This document shows, piece by piece, positions 23,728 to 33,358 of a DNA stretch of 64,000 nt. The notes under the pieces were generated by a model. That model made no database searches. It was not told where the DNA came from and worked only from the letters and a program-made list of their open reading frames with translations. The stretch's first letter is position 1. Every line of letters starts with the position of its first letter. The translations under genes were made by a program, and so were the position numbers. The DNA is from W-Chloroflexi-9 sp045863195. GTDB lineage: Bacteria > Chloroflexota > Dehalococcoidia > UBA2979. The stretch lies in contig BTUI01000001.1 in assembly GCA_045863195.1 (NCBI GenBank), positions 372,001 through 436,000 of the forward strand. Reading direction: 5' to 3'.

Positions 23728-25827
23728 GTGACGACGGCTGGCTCTCGGCGTGCTCAGCCGTACGTAGCGGCGTTTGATGGTCTGCGCGCGATCGCCGTGA
23801 TCGCGGTCGTCGCGTACCACGCGTCGCTCAGCCAGGCCCCCGGCGGCTTCTTCGGCGTCGACGTCTTCTTCGTCATCTCCGGCTACCTCGTCACCTCCCT
23901 CCTGCTCGACCGCGCGGCCATGCCCGGCACGTCCGACCTGCTGGACTTCTGGCGTCGACGTCTCGTCCGCCTCGTGCCCGCCGCCGCCACCGCCATCGCC
24001 GCGACGTTCGTGCTGTTCGCGCTGCTCGGCATCCGGAGCGTCGGCACGCTGACCGCCGAGGCAGCCGGCGCGCTGGGTTATGTCGCGAACTGGGTGTTCC
24101 TGCTGCGCGACCACTCCTACTTCGAGACCGCCGCGCGCCCCTCCCCGTTCCTCCACTTCTGGTCGCTGGCGGTGGAGGCGCAGTTCTATCTCGTGTGGCC
24201 GCTGTTGGTCGCCGCGGCGCTCCGCGCCGGCGGACGGCTGACGCTCTTCCTGCTCGCGATCTCCCTCGGCTCGATCGCCGTGGTGATCGGGTCCAGCCTG
24301 TACGACCCGTTCGGCGACCCCTCGCGCTCCTACTACGGCACGGACGCGCGCGCCTCCGGCCTGCTCATCGGCGCCGCGCTCGGCATCGTCGCCCGCCCCG
24401 GGCTGCGCAGCGCGCGCCGCGTGCTCGGTGGGTCGCTCCGGCCGCTCGTCGAGGTCGCCGGGTGGGCAGGCCTCGCCGTCCTCGCCTGGCTGGTGACGCG
24501 CGGTAGCGAGTTCAGCCCGTTCACCTACCAGGGCGGCTTCCTCGTCGCCTCCGTCGCCACCGTGGGTGTGCTCGTCGCCGGCCTGCACGGCCGCAACAGC
24601 CTCTCGTGGGCGCTCTCGATCGCGCCGCTGCGCTGGATCGGCCTGCGGTCGTACTCGATCTACCTCTGGCACTGGCCGGTGGTCGTCCTCACGCAGCCGC
24701 AGATGAGCAGCGCCCTGCAATCGTGGAACCTCGCCGTCGCGCGCTTCGCGGCCACGCTCATCCTCGCCGAGATCTCCTACCGCCTCGTGGAGCACCGCTT
24801 CCGCTCCACGCGCTCCGTCGCCGCAACCGACGCGTCCGAGGTCTGGTGGCGGCGCTACCGCCCCGTGCGCCGCGCCGTCCGACGCCTCCCGCCCCGCCTC
24901 GGCCTCGCCGTCCGCTCGCCGTGGGCCCCGCCGGCCTCGCTCGTGGTCGCCGGCCTCGTCGCGATCGTCGTCGCGGGTGGCCTCCCCGTCCGCACGGGCC
25001 CGGGCATGGCGCCCGTGACGGTCGCCGGCGTCGCCGGCTACGAGTTCGATGGCGAGCGCATCGCGCTGGAGTTCCGTGGCGCCGCCACCGCAGCGGCCTC
25101 GGCGACACCCGCCTCGGCCGCGACCGCCGAGCCGGTCCCGACGCTCGCCCCCGCGCTCCCGGCCGTGGGGCTCTCGCCGGCCTCCGCGCCGGTGGTGACG
25201 GTCGCACCGGCCTCGGAGAGCACGCTCAGCAGCAGCGGCGCGGCCTCCTCCGTCTCCGGGCTCACCGACCCCGCCTCCGCCGCCGGGTTCGTGCTGCCCG
25301 ATCAGGGCGACCTCCCGGACGAGGCGGCCGCCCTCCCCGACACGATCTCCGTCACGGCGATCGGCGACTCCGTGATGGTCGCCGCCGTCCCCGCCCTCGC
25401 CGAGGCGCTTCCCGGCCTGTACGTGGACGCGGAGGTGGGCCGCCAGTTCTGGTCCGCCGCTGACCTGATCCACACCCTCCGCGAGGCGGGCGACCTCGGC
25501 GACGTCGTGGTCATCCACCTCGGCTCGAACGGGCCGTTCACGGACGACCAGTTCGATGCGCTGATGGAGGCGCTGGACGGCGTGCGCGGCGTAGTGTTCG
25601 TGAACGTCACGGTTCCACGTCGGTGGGAGTCGGACGTCAACGATGCGCTCGCGCGCCGCGTGCAGGGCCTGGCGAACGTCTCGCTGGCGGACTGGAACGC
25701 GATCAGCCGCGATGCGCCCGACTTCTTCGCGGCGGACGGCGTCCACCTCACCACAGCCGGGCAGACCGCATACGCCGACCTGATCGGCCAGCACGTCCTC
25801 TCGGCGTTGGGGCTATCCTCCTCCTAG
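23728..25827 (+). CDS. Acyltransferase 3 fused to SGNH hydrolase domain (OafA/OatA-like)
   Basis: The 699-residue protein probably O-acetylates a cell-surface polymer such as peptidoglycan or polysaccharide. Residues 1-370 are an acyltransferase-3 domain: FDGLRAIAVIAVVAYHA at the start, FFGVDVFFVISGYL, FWRRRLVRLVPA and the HFWSLAVEAQFYLVWPL block. After a transmembrane step and an Ala/Pro/Ser linker comes an SGNH domain with the catalytic Ser in AIGDSVM, the HLGSNG block and the C-terminal DGVHLT (Asp-His). The plan matches OatA-type enzymes. It starts with GTG after GAGAGG. Confidence 0.92.
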   Translation: MTTAGSRRAQPYVAAFDGLRAIAVIAVVAYHASLSQAPGGFFGVDVFFVISGYLVTSLLLDRAAMPGTSDLLDFWRRRLVRLVPAAATAIAATFVLFALLGIRSVGTLTAEAAGALGYVANWVFLLRDHSYFETAARPSPFLHFWSLAVEAQFYLVWPLLVAAALRAGGRLTLFLLAISLGSIAVVIGSSLYDPFGDPSRSYYGTDARASGLLIGAALGIVARPGLRSARRVLGGSLRPLVEVAGWAGLAVLAWLVTRGSEFSPFTYQGGFLVASVATVGVLVAGLHGRNSLSWALSIAPLRWIGLRSYSIYLWHWPVVVLTQPQMSSALQSWNLAVARFAATLILAEISYRLVEHRFRSTRSVAATDASEVWWRRYRPVRRAVRRLPPRLGLAVRSPWAPPASLVVAGLVAIVVAGGLPVRTGPGMAPVTVAGVAGYEFDGERIALEFRGAATAAASATPASAATAEPVPTLAPALPAVGLSPASAPVVTVAPASESTLSSSGAASSVSGLTDPASAAGFVLPDQGDLPDEAAALPDTISVTAIGDSVMVAAVPALAEALPGLYVDAEVGRQFWSAADLIHTLREAGDLGDVVVIHLGSNGPFTDDQFDALMEALDGVRGVVFVNVTVPRRWESDVNDALARRVQGLANVSLADWNAISRDAPDFFAADGVHLTTAGQTAYADLIGQHVLSALGLSSS

Positions 25828-25897
25828 CCTCCCATCCAGCCTGCCGGTTTGCGCCCGTGTGCTGTAATGCCGGGACGCACCGCGCCTGGAGGGCCCA

Positions 25898-27358
25898 TTG
25901 GTAAGCACCGGACCGGCACCCACGGACTCACGACCGCTGAAGCTCTGCCCGAACTGCGGTCGGACCACCGAGGCTGCCGAGAACCGCTGCACCCACTGCC
26001 TTGCGGACGTGACCCAGGCGCGCATCCTCGGGACCGAGGACGCCGAGCGTCACGCCGAGGCGGACCGCGTGGACGACGCGCGTCGTGAGAAGCGCCGCCG
26101 CCGCCTCACGCAGCGTGAACTGTGGATGCGCCGCATCCTCCTCGGCACCGTGGTCGCCCTCGTCGGGTGGTGGGTGTACCGCAACTTCATCTACGAGCCG
26201 CCCCCGATCCCGGCGGCGAGCGACCCCTCGATCACCCAGCCAGCGGCGGGCGAGGCGTGGGCCGGCGTGCACGGCGACCCCGCAGGCACCCGGCGCACCC
26301 AGGCGCCCTCCCACATCGACGGCGCCGAGGCGTGGCGCTTCGACCTCCGCGCAGGCGGGACGCCCTCCACGTCCGTGAAGACGGCGATGGTCTCGGACGG
26401 CGAGCGCCTGTACGTCACGACCACCGACAACCGCATCGTCGCGCTGGACGCGACGACCGGCACGCTTGCGTGGGAGCGCCGCCTGCAGAACGCGCCCTAC
26501 TCCGCACCGACCGTCGCCGGCGGACGCCTGTACGTGGCGCTGCTGCAGGGCGCGCTCGAAGCCCTCGATGCGGAGACTGGCGAGAGCCTGTGGCTCACGA
26601 ACGCGACGAAGGGCACGTTCCAGTCCTCGCCCGTGGTGGCGGACGGCGTCGCCTACGTGTTCGGCACGCAGGGCGCCTTCGGGTTCGACGCGGTCACCGG
26701 CGAGCGGATCTGGGCGCTGGAGCATCGAAGTACCTGGGCAACGGTCACGGCGATCGTCGAGGGGGATTACCTTGTGGGGGCCGGCGGACGCGACGCGAAG
26801 GTCTACCACCGCGAGCGCGGCGTGCAGACCTACTTCCTGGAGTTCGCCCGCTCCGAGCCGTATGCCGTCCTCGCGGACCGGGGCGAGGTGTTCGCGCTGT
26901 ACCGCGGGGCATCCTCCGCATTCCGGACCGACGAGCAGCGGCCGTGGTGGGAGATCTGGCGCGCCGCCTGGTCGCAGGCGTGGATCATCGGCTGGGCGCC
27001 CGCACCCACGCCCCCGCCCACGCTCTGGGCCGTCGGCGCCACGCCGCGCGAGGTCGCCGGCGCCGCGATGGGCGACGACCGCGTGTTCGTCGCGGGGCGG
27101 GATGGTGAACTCGTCGCCATCGCTCGGGCCAGCGGGGCGGAGGTCTGGGCCACGCGCACGCTGGTGAGCGTGAACGGCCCGGTCCTCGCCTCGGACGGCC
27201 TGTTCCTGACCCACCGCGAGGCGCTGACGCTGATCGACCCGGCCGATGGGCGCGAGATCCGCCGCCGCATGTTCGAGACGCCGGTGCTGCAGAGCACCGT
27301 CACGGCGGCCGGCACCTACCTCGCCCTGCTGGACGGCACCGTGGTGATGCTGCGCTAG
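25898..27358 (+). CDS. Zinc-ribbon, membrane-anchored PQQ-type beta-propeller protein
   Basis: A 486-residue protein. It starts with a zinc ribbon (CPNCG, then CTHCLADV), then a charged stretch, one transmembrane helix (ILLGTVVALVGWWVY) at about 78-95 and an external seven- or eight-bladed propeller with repeated PQQ-like strands (LYVTTTDNRIVALDATTGTLAW, LYVALLQGALEALDAETG, VFVAGRDGELVAIARASGAEVW). Such proteins are scaffolds or sensors; no enzyme site is seen. A TTG start at 25898 is used because GGAGGG lies 4 nt upstream. Its stop overlaps the convergent MFS gene by 4 bp. Confidence 0.85.
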   Translation: MVSTGPAPTDSRPLKLCPNCGRTTEAAENRCTHCLADVTQARILGTEDAERHAEADRVDDARREKRRRRLTQRELWMRRILLGTVVALVGWWVYRNFIYEPPPIPAASDPSITQPAAGEAWAGVHGDPAGTRRTQAPSHIDGAEAWRFDLRAGGTPSTSVKTAMVSDGERLYVTTTDNRIVALDATTGTLAWERRLQNAPYSAPTVAGGRLYVALLQGALEALDAETGESLWLTNATKGTFQSSPVVADGVAYVFGTQGAFGFDAVTGERIWALEHRSTWATVTAIVEGDYLVGAGGRDAKVYHRERGVQTYFLEFARSEPYAVLADRGEVFALYRGASSAFRTDEQRPWWEIWRAAWSQAWIIGWAPAPTPPPTLWAVGATPREVAGAAMGDDRVFVAGRDGELVAIARASGAEVWATRTLVSVNGPVLASDGLFLTHREALTLIDPADGREIRRRMFETPVLQSTVTAAGTYLALLDGTVVMLR

Positions 27359-28623
27359 CCGGCCGCCGGGACGCCCTCGCGCGGGGCCACGTTCGGCGGC
27401 CGCGCGGTGAGGATCGCGAGGAGCGACAGCACCGGGAGCGCGGCCATCACGGCAATGCCCGGGCGGAAGCCGTCGAAGGCGCCCTGCAGCGCCGCCAGCG
27501 GCAGCGGCCCGAGCGCGGAGGCGGTGATGTTCACCATCACCGCTGAGCCCTGTACGCGGCCCAGCCCGAAGCGGCCGTAGAAGTGCGCCCACACCACGTT
27601 GTTCACGACCTGGCTGATGCCCTGGCAGACGCCGAGCAGCGCCGCGTACGCCACCGCGAGCGCAACCGAGTCAATCACGAGCGCGAGCATCATCGCGGCG
27701 ATCATTGCGAGCATGCTCCCCGCGAAAACGACCTGCGGGCGGTAGCGGTCAACGATGCCGCCGGTCGCGAGTGCTGAGAGCGCGGACACCGCCGCCATCG
27801 GCACGAACGTGGCTGCCGCGACCGTCGCGTCCAGCCCCTGCTCACGCATGATCGCGTTCTGGTGGAACACCAGGCCGGTCACCCCCAGCGCCGGGGTGGA
27901 GAGCGGCAGCGCGAGCCACCAGAAACGGAGCGAGGTGAGCACGGGACGCCGGTCCGGCGTCGACGCCGCAATCGCAGCGCTCTCCACGGTCTCACCCGGC
28001 GGTGGGCCGTCCGCCCCGTCCGGGAACAGGCGCATTTCCTCGGGGCGCTCGCGCACCACAAACAGCGCCAGCGGAATGACCAGCACCCACACCATCACGC
28101 CCAGCACGACATACGCCTCGCGCCAGCCGATCGCATCGATGAGCAGCCGCGCCAGCAACGGGATCACGGCGAGCGACAGCGGGAAGCCGAGCCCCTGGAT
28201 CGACATCGCCCGACCGCGGCGGCGGACGAACCACTGTGCCGTCAGCAACGTGCCGTTGATGGTCAGCGAGCCCTGCGCCAGCGCGCGCAGCGCGGAGAAC
28301 GCGAGGAAGACGACGAACGCCCCCTGCGCGAGGGAGAGCGAGATGCACGCAAGGCCGACGCCGGTCGCCACCGCCGGCAGCGTCTTCCGCACCCCGTGGC
28401 GGTCGGCGAGACGGCTCACCACCATCACCATGACCGCGCTCACCCCGGTCCCGATCGCATACAGCGCGGACAGGGACGTCCGTTCGAGGCCCGTGTCCTC
28501 GATGATGCTGTCGATGAACGCGGAGAAGCCGTACGTCTGTCCGGGCCCGGACGAAAACGCGATCACCGCGCCGGACGCGACGATCCACCAGCCGTAGAAG
28601 ATGCGAGGGCGCTGCGCGGGCAC
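27355..28623 (-). CDS. MFS transporter
   Basis: A 422-residue major facilitator with twelve predicted spans. The N-terminal FYGWWIVASGA and the loop 2-3 motif RLADRHGVRKTL resemble the oxalate/formate antiporter-like (monocarboxylate) branch; the substrate cannot be told. The central loop (RERPEEMRLFPDG) is typical. It starts with GTG at 28623 with no good Shine-Dalgarno; the last codons overlap the converging propeller gene. The upstream CoA-transferase gene has the same orientation, 74 bp away, and could be related in organic-acid use. Confidence 0.88.
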   Translation of the reverse strand: MPAQRPRIFYGWWIVASGAVIAFSSGPGQTYGFSAFIDSIIEDTGLERTSLSALYAIGTGVSAVMVMVVSRLADRHGVRKTLPAVATGVGLACISLSLAQGAFVVFLAFSALRALAQGSLTINGTLLTAQWFVRRRGRAMSIQGLGFPLSLAVIPLLARLLIDAIGWREAYVVLGVMVWVLVIPLALFVVRERPEEMRLFPDGADGPPPGETVESAAIAASTPDRRPVLTSLRFWWLALPLSTPALGVTGLVFHQNAIMREQGLDATVAAATFVPMAAVSALSALATGGIVDRYRPQVVFAGSMLAMIAAMMLALVIDSVALAVAYAALLGVCQGISQVVNNVVWAHFYGRFGLGRVQGSAVMVNITASALGPLPLAALQGAFDGFRPGIAVMAALPVLSLLAILTARPPNVAPREGVPAAG

Positions 28624-28697
28624 CGGCGGCCGTCCCGTCTAGCCCGCAAGCCGAGGCGGGACGGACAGCATAGGCACCGCATCACTGCCACCGCCAC

Positions 28698-31127
28698 CTA
28701 CGACTTGAGCGGCACCGTCGCGATCACGCCGGACGCCTCGAACGCGTCGATCTCAGTCTCCCCGTAGCCACCGAGGTCACGGAGCACCGCGCGGTTGTGC
28801 TCACCGAAGCACGGCGCGGGCTGGATCGCCGGCTGCGGGCGGTGCCGCCAGCGCCAGACGGGCCGCGTCACCACGTGTTCGCCGGCCTCAGGGTGCATCG
28901 TCGTCGGGAAGAAGCCACGCGCGGCGAGATGCGCGTCCCGCACCAGCATGAGCGGCGACATCACCGCGGAGGCCGCCACCCCGGCCGCCTGCAGGCGGGC
29001 CGCCTCCACGTGCGGATCACGCGACCGCGCCCACCCCTCGATCACCGCGTCAATCGCCGCCTCGTGCGCCTTGCGCCCGGCGAGTGTCGCATACGCGGGG
29101 TCGTCCAGGCGGCGGTCGTCGATCACGTCGCGGAGCGCCCCCCACGCCGCGTCCGAGTCGACGGCGATCGCCAGCCACGTGTCGTGGAACTCGCCGATCA
29201 CCCGACCCAGGATGTCGCCCTGCATCCGCCCGGAGTCATCCGCCGTGCGGTAGACCCCGTGCGGAGCGCAGTCGATGTCCCGGTTCCCCGGCCGCACCGG
29301 GTACGGGATCCCGGCGGACTCCGCGACCATGAACTCGCCGACCATGCCGAGGATGTTGTCCCGCTGCGAGACCACCACGTGGACGCCTCGCCCGGTCGCC
29401 TCGCGCTGGAGGAGCGCCGCGGCGGTCGCCCCCGCGGCGGTGATGCCGCCGGTCGGATCGCCGTACGAGATGCCGCTCTTGTGCGGCGGGCCGCCCTCGT
29501 AGCCCTGCAGCGCGACGAGGCCGCCCATCTGCTCGATGGTCGGGCCGAAGCCCACGCGCTCCGCCTCCGGCCCCTGCTGGGAGAAGCCGGGCATCTGCAC
29601 CAGGCTCACGCGCGGGTTGATCGCCTGCAGGTCGGCGAACCCGATCCCGAGGCGGTCAGCGACGCCCACGCTCCAGTTCTCGATCACCACGTCTGCGTGC
29701 GGTACCAGCCGCCGGAACGCCTCGATCCCCTCGGGGCGATGGAGGTCCAGCGCCAGGCCGCGCTTGTTGCGGTTGTACTCGTTGAAGTAGGGCGCCTTGT
29801 TGAAGGAGCGCGGGTCCGGTCCGCGCCCCACGCCACGCACCGCGTCCGGGAAGGCGGGGCCTTCGATGTGGATGACATCCGCCCCCATGTCGGCGAAGAA
29901 GCGGGCGGCGTACGGCCCGGCCCACACCTGCGTCAGGTCCAGCACGCGCACGCCCTCCAGCGGGCGCCGCCGCTGGATCGTCCCGCCGGCGGGGCGCGGC
30001 AGCGTCCCGGCGATCTCCGCCAGCACCTCCGCGGTGTGCTCGCCGAGGAGCGGCGCGCGACGAGGAGCCTCGAAGCGTCCATCCAGCGAGAACGGCAGTC
30101 GCGGCAGCGCGTGGCGACCGAGACCCGGGTGGTCGACCTCCGTCCAGAAGCCGGCCTCGCGCAGCGGCCCCCACTCCAGCAGGTCGCGCGGCGTGGGGAT
30201 GAGCGAGAACGGAGCGCGGTGGCGCTGCGACTCCTCGAAGATCTCCTGCGCGGTACGGGCCGTCGTCCATTCCAGCACCAGGTTCGCGACGAACTCGTTC
30301 GCCTCCGGGTTCGCCGCGAGGTCCGCGAACACCGGGGTCTCGGTCAGTTCGGGGTGGCCGATGCACCGGTAGACAGAGCCGGTCTGCCGGGCCATGGAGG
30401 CGACGCCCACAAACCCGTCCGCGCACGGATAGATCCCCCACACCGCGCGCGCCTGGTTGCCCGTCCGCTCCGAATCCTGCCCGCGCACCATTGCCGTGGG
30501 CCCGAACCCCTCGAGGCTCGCGGCCTGCGCCTCCTGCATCGAGATGTCCAGCCAGTCACCGGCGCCGTCGCGGCGCGCGGCGAGGAGCGCCGTGAGCGAG
30601 GCGGCGAACCCGTGGAGGCCGGCCTGCATCGCCGCCTGGTGGCCGGCGGTCTTGAGCGGCGGAGCCTCCGGGTCGCCGCAGATCCCCAGCTGGCCCCCCG
30701 CCGCCGAGGCCGTGAGCGCGGTCGCCCGCCACGCGGCGAGCGGCCCGTCCTGGCCGTACGGGGTGATCGAGCAGACCACGAGCGGCCGCGCCTCCGTCAG
30801 CGCGGCGAAGTCCAGGCCGCGGGCAGCCCACCAGCCGGGCGTGGCATCCTCCACCACGATATCCGCGCGCTCGACGAGCGACAGGATCGCGCCGCGTCCC
30901 TCGACCGTGTCCGGATCGAGCACGGCGGAGCGCTTGGACACGTTCAACGAGGCGAAGAGCGCGCTGCTCTCGCCGCCGTCATCCCGGCGCGGGCCGCGCC
31001 TGCGCGTGGGGTCGCCCTCGGGCGGCTCGACCTTCACGACGTCCGCGCCGAGGAGCGCGAGCATCCGGCACGCAAACGCGCCGGCGACATCCCGGCTCAG
31101 GTCGACCACGCGTGTCCCGTGGAGCAT
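28698..31127 (-). CDS. Tandem class III CoA-transferase (CaiB/BaiF family, two fused domains)
   Basis: Family III CoA-transferases move CoA between carboxylic acids through an aspartyl-CoA intermediate. The 809 residues contain two complete copies, roughly 1-395 and 405-809, each opening with a version of (V/L)DL(S/T)...G..ADV(V/I). Copy 1 keeps the nucleophile Asp194 in WLDISMQEA. At the same place copy 2 reads VHVVVSQRD, with Val where Asp is expected, so only the first half is likely catalytic. Double-length members of this family are known. ATG 31127 follows GGAGGG. Substrates are unknown. Confidence 0.9.
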   Translation of the reverse strand: MLHGTRVVDLSRDVAGAFACRMLALLGADVVKVEPPEGDPTRRRGPRRDDGGESSALFASLNVSKRSAVLDPDTVEGRGAILSLVERADIVVEDATPGWWAARGLDFAALTEARPLVVCSITPYGQDGPLAAWRATALTASAAGGQLGICGDPEAPPLKTAGHQAAMQAGLHGFAASLTALLAARRDGAGDWLDISMQEAQAASLEGFGPTAMVRGQDSERTGNQARAVWGIYPCADGFVGVASMARQTGSVYRCIGHPELTETPVFADLAANPEANEFVANLVLEWTTARTAQEIFEESQRHRAPFSLIPTPRDLLEWGPLREAGFWTEVDHPGLGRHALPRLPFSLDGRFEAPRRAPLLGEHTAEVLAEIAGTLPRPAGGTIQRRRPLEGVRVLDLTQVWAGPYAARFFADMGADVIHIEGPAFPDAVRGVGRGPDPRSFNKAPYFNEYNRNKRGLALDLHRPEGIEAFRRLVPHADVVIENWSVGVADRLGIGFADLQAINPRVSLVQMPGFSQQGPEAERVGFGPTIEQMGGLVALQGYEGGPPHKSGISYGDPTGGITAAGATAAALLQREATGRGVHVVVSQRDNILGMVGEFMVAESAGIPYPVRPGNRDIDCAPHGVYRTADDSGRMQGDILGRVIGEFHDTWLAIAVDSDAAWGALRDVIDDRRLDDPAYATLAGRKAHEAAIDAVIEGWARSRDPHVEAARLQAAGVAASAVMSPLMLVRDAHLAARGFFPTTMHPEAGEHVVTRPVWRWRHRPQPAIQPAPCFGEHNRAVLRDLGGYGETEIDAFEASGVIATVPLKS

Positions 31128-31205
31128 CCCGGCACCCTCCGCGCGTCAGGAATGACGGGCGTGATGATACCCGGGGCGGTCGAGCCTCGTGCGGTGCGGG
31201 TTCGG

Positions 31206-32492
31206 CTACTCGTTGCCGGCGGGGCCGGGCGGCGTGCCGCTGCCCTGCGCCGGCGCGGGCGAGGTCCCCGTGCCGGGGGGCGGTGTGCTGGTGGTCGGCG
31301 TCGTGGGTGTCGTGGGCGTCGTCGGTGCTGGCGAGGCGGGGGTGCTCCCGCCGCACAGCACCACGAGCGCGGTGGTGCCGGTGATCGTGCCGCCGGGGAA
31401 CCGCGACTCCCAGCCACGGTTCACGAAGGAGGGCGCGCCCGGCGTGTACCCAACGAACTGGCCGTCCGCCGCGGACCAGACAGAGGAGACGTTGCACCCG
31501 CCCGACTGCGCGGCCGTGACCAGCGAGGTGGTGGGGCCGCCGCTCCAGACGACGAGCCCGACCCCACGCGAGGGCACGCTGCCGACGATCTGGCCGCTGC
31601 CCGATCCCGTGGCGGGCGTGGACGTGGGGGGCTGCGTGGAGGCCGGCGGGCTCGTCGTCGTGGGCGTGGTCGGCGCGGTGGTGGCCGGCGGCGTCACGGG
31701 GCCGCTGCCCAGCGGCTGCAGGTACTGCTCCGCGACCCAGCCGACGCGCCCCAGCGCCGTGATCTGCCGCCACAGCAGGCCGTCCGCGCTCGTGCTGCCG
31801 TCCATCACCGTGACCACGGTCGAGTCCGGCAGGCAGGTCAGGACGACGCCCGCCACGCCCGCGGAGGAGCGGAGCCGCAGGCAGTCACCGTCCGCAGCGA
31901 CGATCGCGGAGCCGCCCGCCACCAGCGAGGCGTTCGGGGTGACCTGCGGTTGCGTGTCGGCGGTGACGCCGGGGAAGCGGTAGGCCCGCGCGGTGATGTT
32001 CGGGTAGCGCGCGGCGAGCACGGCCGGGTTGTAGCCGGTGCGGATGCGGACCACGCCGTCCCACTGGGAGTTGGAATCGATGACCGTGAGCACCCCGCCA
32101 CCGTGGTTCGTCATGACGATCGCGGTGTGCAGCCCGGCGTAGGAGACGCTCGGCCCGGAGTTGGCGTCGTCCGCCATCTGGATGACGTCGCCCTCCTGCA
32201 CCGCGTCCAGGGCCACCTCCACCGCGCCGGCCTGCAGGTAGCCCTGGCGGTAGTCCCAGCCGATCGTCCGCCCGGTCGCCGCCTGGATGACCCGGCGCAC
32301 CCACGGGAAGCATTCGCCCTCCCACCGGTCGAGCGACTGCATGGCGATGCTGATGACGTTGGTGAGCGCGGCGTCCGCACCCGGGGTGGTGGAGGCGCGC
32401 GCGGGGCTGGTCGCGACGAGCGTCAGGGCGACGGCGAACGTCGCGGCGGCGAACAGACTGAGCACGCGACGGGCGCGCGACGGCTCCGGCAT
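31206..32492 (-). CDS. Secreted CHAP-like amidase/peptidase with SH3 domain
   Basis: A 428-residue exported protein: signal peptide (LFAAATFAVALTLVATSPARA), then a CHAP/NlpC-like domain with a candidate Cys in GECFPWVRRV, His in LHTAIVMTN and the DSNSQWDG strand, then an SH3-like segment (CLRLRSSAGVAG, VGWVAEQYLQPLG), a Thr/Pro-rich linker, a further small beta domain and a second Thr/Pro-rich tail. Such proteins cut or bind peptidoglycan. The tail suggests wall or surface association. Family call rests on motif order, so CHAP versus NlpC/P60 is not firm. Confidence 0.72.
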   Translation of the reverse strand: MPEPSRARRVLSLFAAATFAVALTLVATSPARASTTPGADAALTNVISIAMQSLDRWEGECFPWVRRVIQAATGRTIGWDYRQGYLQAGAVEVALDAVQEGDVIQMADDANSGPSVSYAGLHTAIVMTNHGGGVLTVIDSNSQWDGVVRIRTGYNPAVLAARYPNITARAYRFPGVTADTQPQVTPNASLVAGGSAIVAADGDCLRLRSSAGVAGVVLTCLPDSTVVTVMDGSTSADGLLWRQITALGRVGWVAEQYLQPLGSGPVTPPATTAPTTPTTTSPPASTQPPTSTPATGSGSGQIVGSVPSRGVGLVVWSGGPTTSLVTAAQSGGCNVSSVWSAADGQFVGYTPGAPSFVNRGWESRFPGGTITGTTALVVLCGGSTPASPAPTTPTTPTTPTTSTPPPGTGTSPAPAQGSGTPPGPAGNE

Positions 32493-32582
32493 GACCGGTT
32501 CTCCCTCACCCCGCCCCCGAAGACGGTACCAGCCACCCTCCGCTGACGTCGACCGCAGGGGATCGAGGCGGCCGCCCGCCCG

Positions 32583-33305
32583 TCAGGCCTCCACCCAGAT
32601 CTTCCGGGCGACCTCCGTGGACATGGACACCCGGCGGCCGGACACCTCCACCGTGACGGTGCCGGCACCGCGGCTGACCTCCACCATCTCCACCGCCCCG
32701 CCGAGGCGGAAGCCGTGGTTGCCGAGGAAGCGCAGCAGGTCCGGCACCTCGTGCTCCGCGACCTCGGAGATGCGGCGCAGGGGGGCGCGCTCGCCCGGGG
32801 CGAGGGTGGCCAGCGCCCGCTCCGACTTCCCGTCCGAGGGCTGCCCGGGGATCGGGTTCCCGTGCGGGCAGGTGCGTGGCTCGCCGATCATCTGGTGCAG
32901 GCGATCCGCCACGCGGAGCGAGAGGCCGTGCTCCAGCCGGCTCGCCTCCTCGTCCGCGGTCAGCCAGTCGAACCCGAGCGCGTCCACCAGCCAGCGCTCC
33001 GCGATCCGGTGCTTGCGGACGATCTCCGCGGCCGCGCGGCGGCCCTTCGCGGTGAGCGTCAGTTCTTTGTTCGGGGAGACCTGCACCAACCCGTCGCGGG
33101 TCATGCGCACCACCGCGGCCGCCACCGTGGGCTGCGACACGCTCAGCCACTCCGCCAGCCGCGCTGCGCGCACCACTTCGCCCTCGCCGTCGATGTAGAA
33201 CATCGCCTCGAGGTAGCGCGCGATCGTCTCGGAAGGGCCCTCCTCGCGGCGGCCCTCCTCGGGCGGCACGGGCGGGTTCTGGGCTGATCGGGACGGTGGC
33301 GTCAT
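32583..33305 (-). CDS. DtxR/MntR-family metal-dependent transcriptional regulator
   Basis: A 240-residue repressor. After a polar N-terminal tail of about 25 residues comes the winged helix (SETIARYLEAMFYI, LSVSQPTVAAAVVRMTRDGLV), the dimerisation/metal domain (HRIAERWLVDALGF, EASRLEHGLSLRV, GEPRTCPHGNPIPG with Cys and His ligands) and a C-terminal FeoA/SH3-like domain. These proteins repress metal-uptake genes when bound to Fe2+ or Mn2+. Which metal applies is unclear; an Mn-type riboswitch and exporter lie 11 kb away. The start at ATG 33305 is at the end of the open frame that does not enter ctaA. Confidence 0.92.
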   Translation of the reverse strand: MTPPSRSAQNPPVPPEEGRREEGPSETIARYLEAMFYIDGEGEVVRAARLAEWLSVSQPTVAAAVVRMTRDGLVQVSPNKELTLTAKGRRAAAEIVRKHRIAERWLVDALGFDWLTADEEASRLEHGLSLRVADRLHQMIGEPRTCPHGNPIPGQPSDGKSERALATLAPGERAPLRRISEVAEHEVPDLLRFLGNHGFRLGGAVEMVEVSRGAGTVTVEVSGRRVSMSTEVARKIWVEA

Positions 33306-33358
33306 GCGGCTCCCTGGCGTCGCGGCGCCGGATGGCGCCCGTGGCGTCGAGGTGCCGA

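Noticed and set aside
23698..25794. 698-codon minus-strand open frame opposite the acyltransferase gene
   Set aside because: Low-complexity shadow frame; the plus-strand gene has complete AT3 and SGNH motifs.
28630..28664. Terminator after the CoA-transferase gene (8-bp stem CCGTCCCG with a long loop)
   Set aside because: The loop is about 19 nt and no T-run follows, so the support is too weak for a feature call.
28797..32546. 1249-codon plus-strand open frame opposite the CoA-transferase and CHAP genes
   Set aside because: No recognisable domain; it is the shadow of real minus-strand genes and has low-complexity Arg/His composition.
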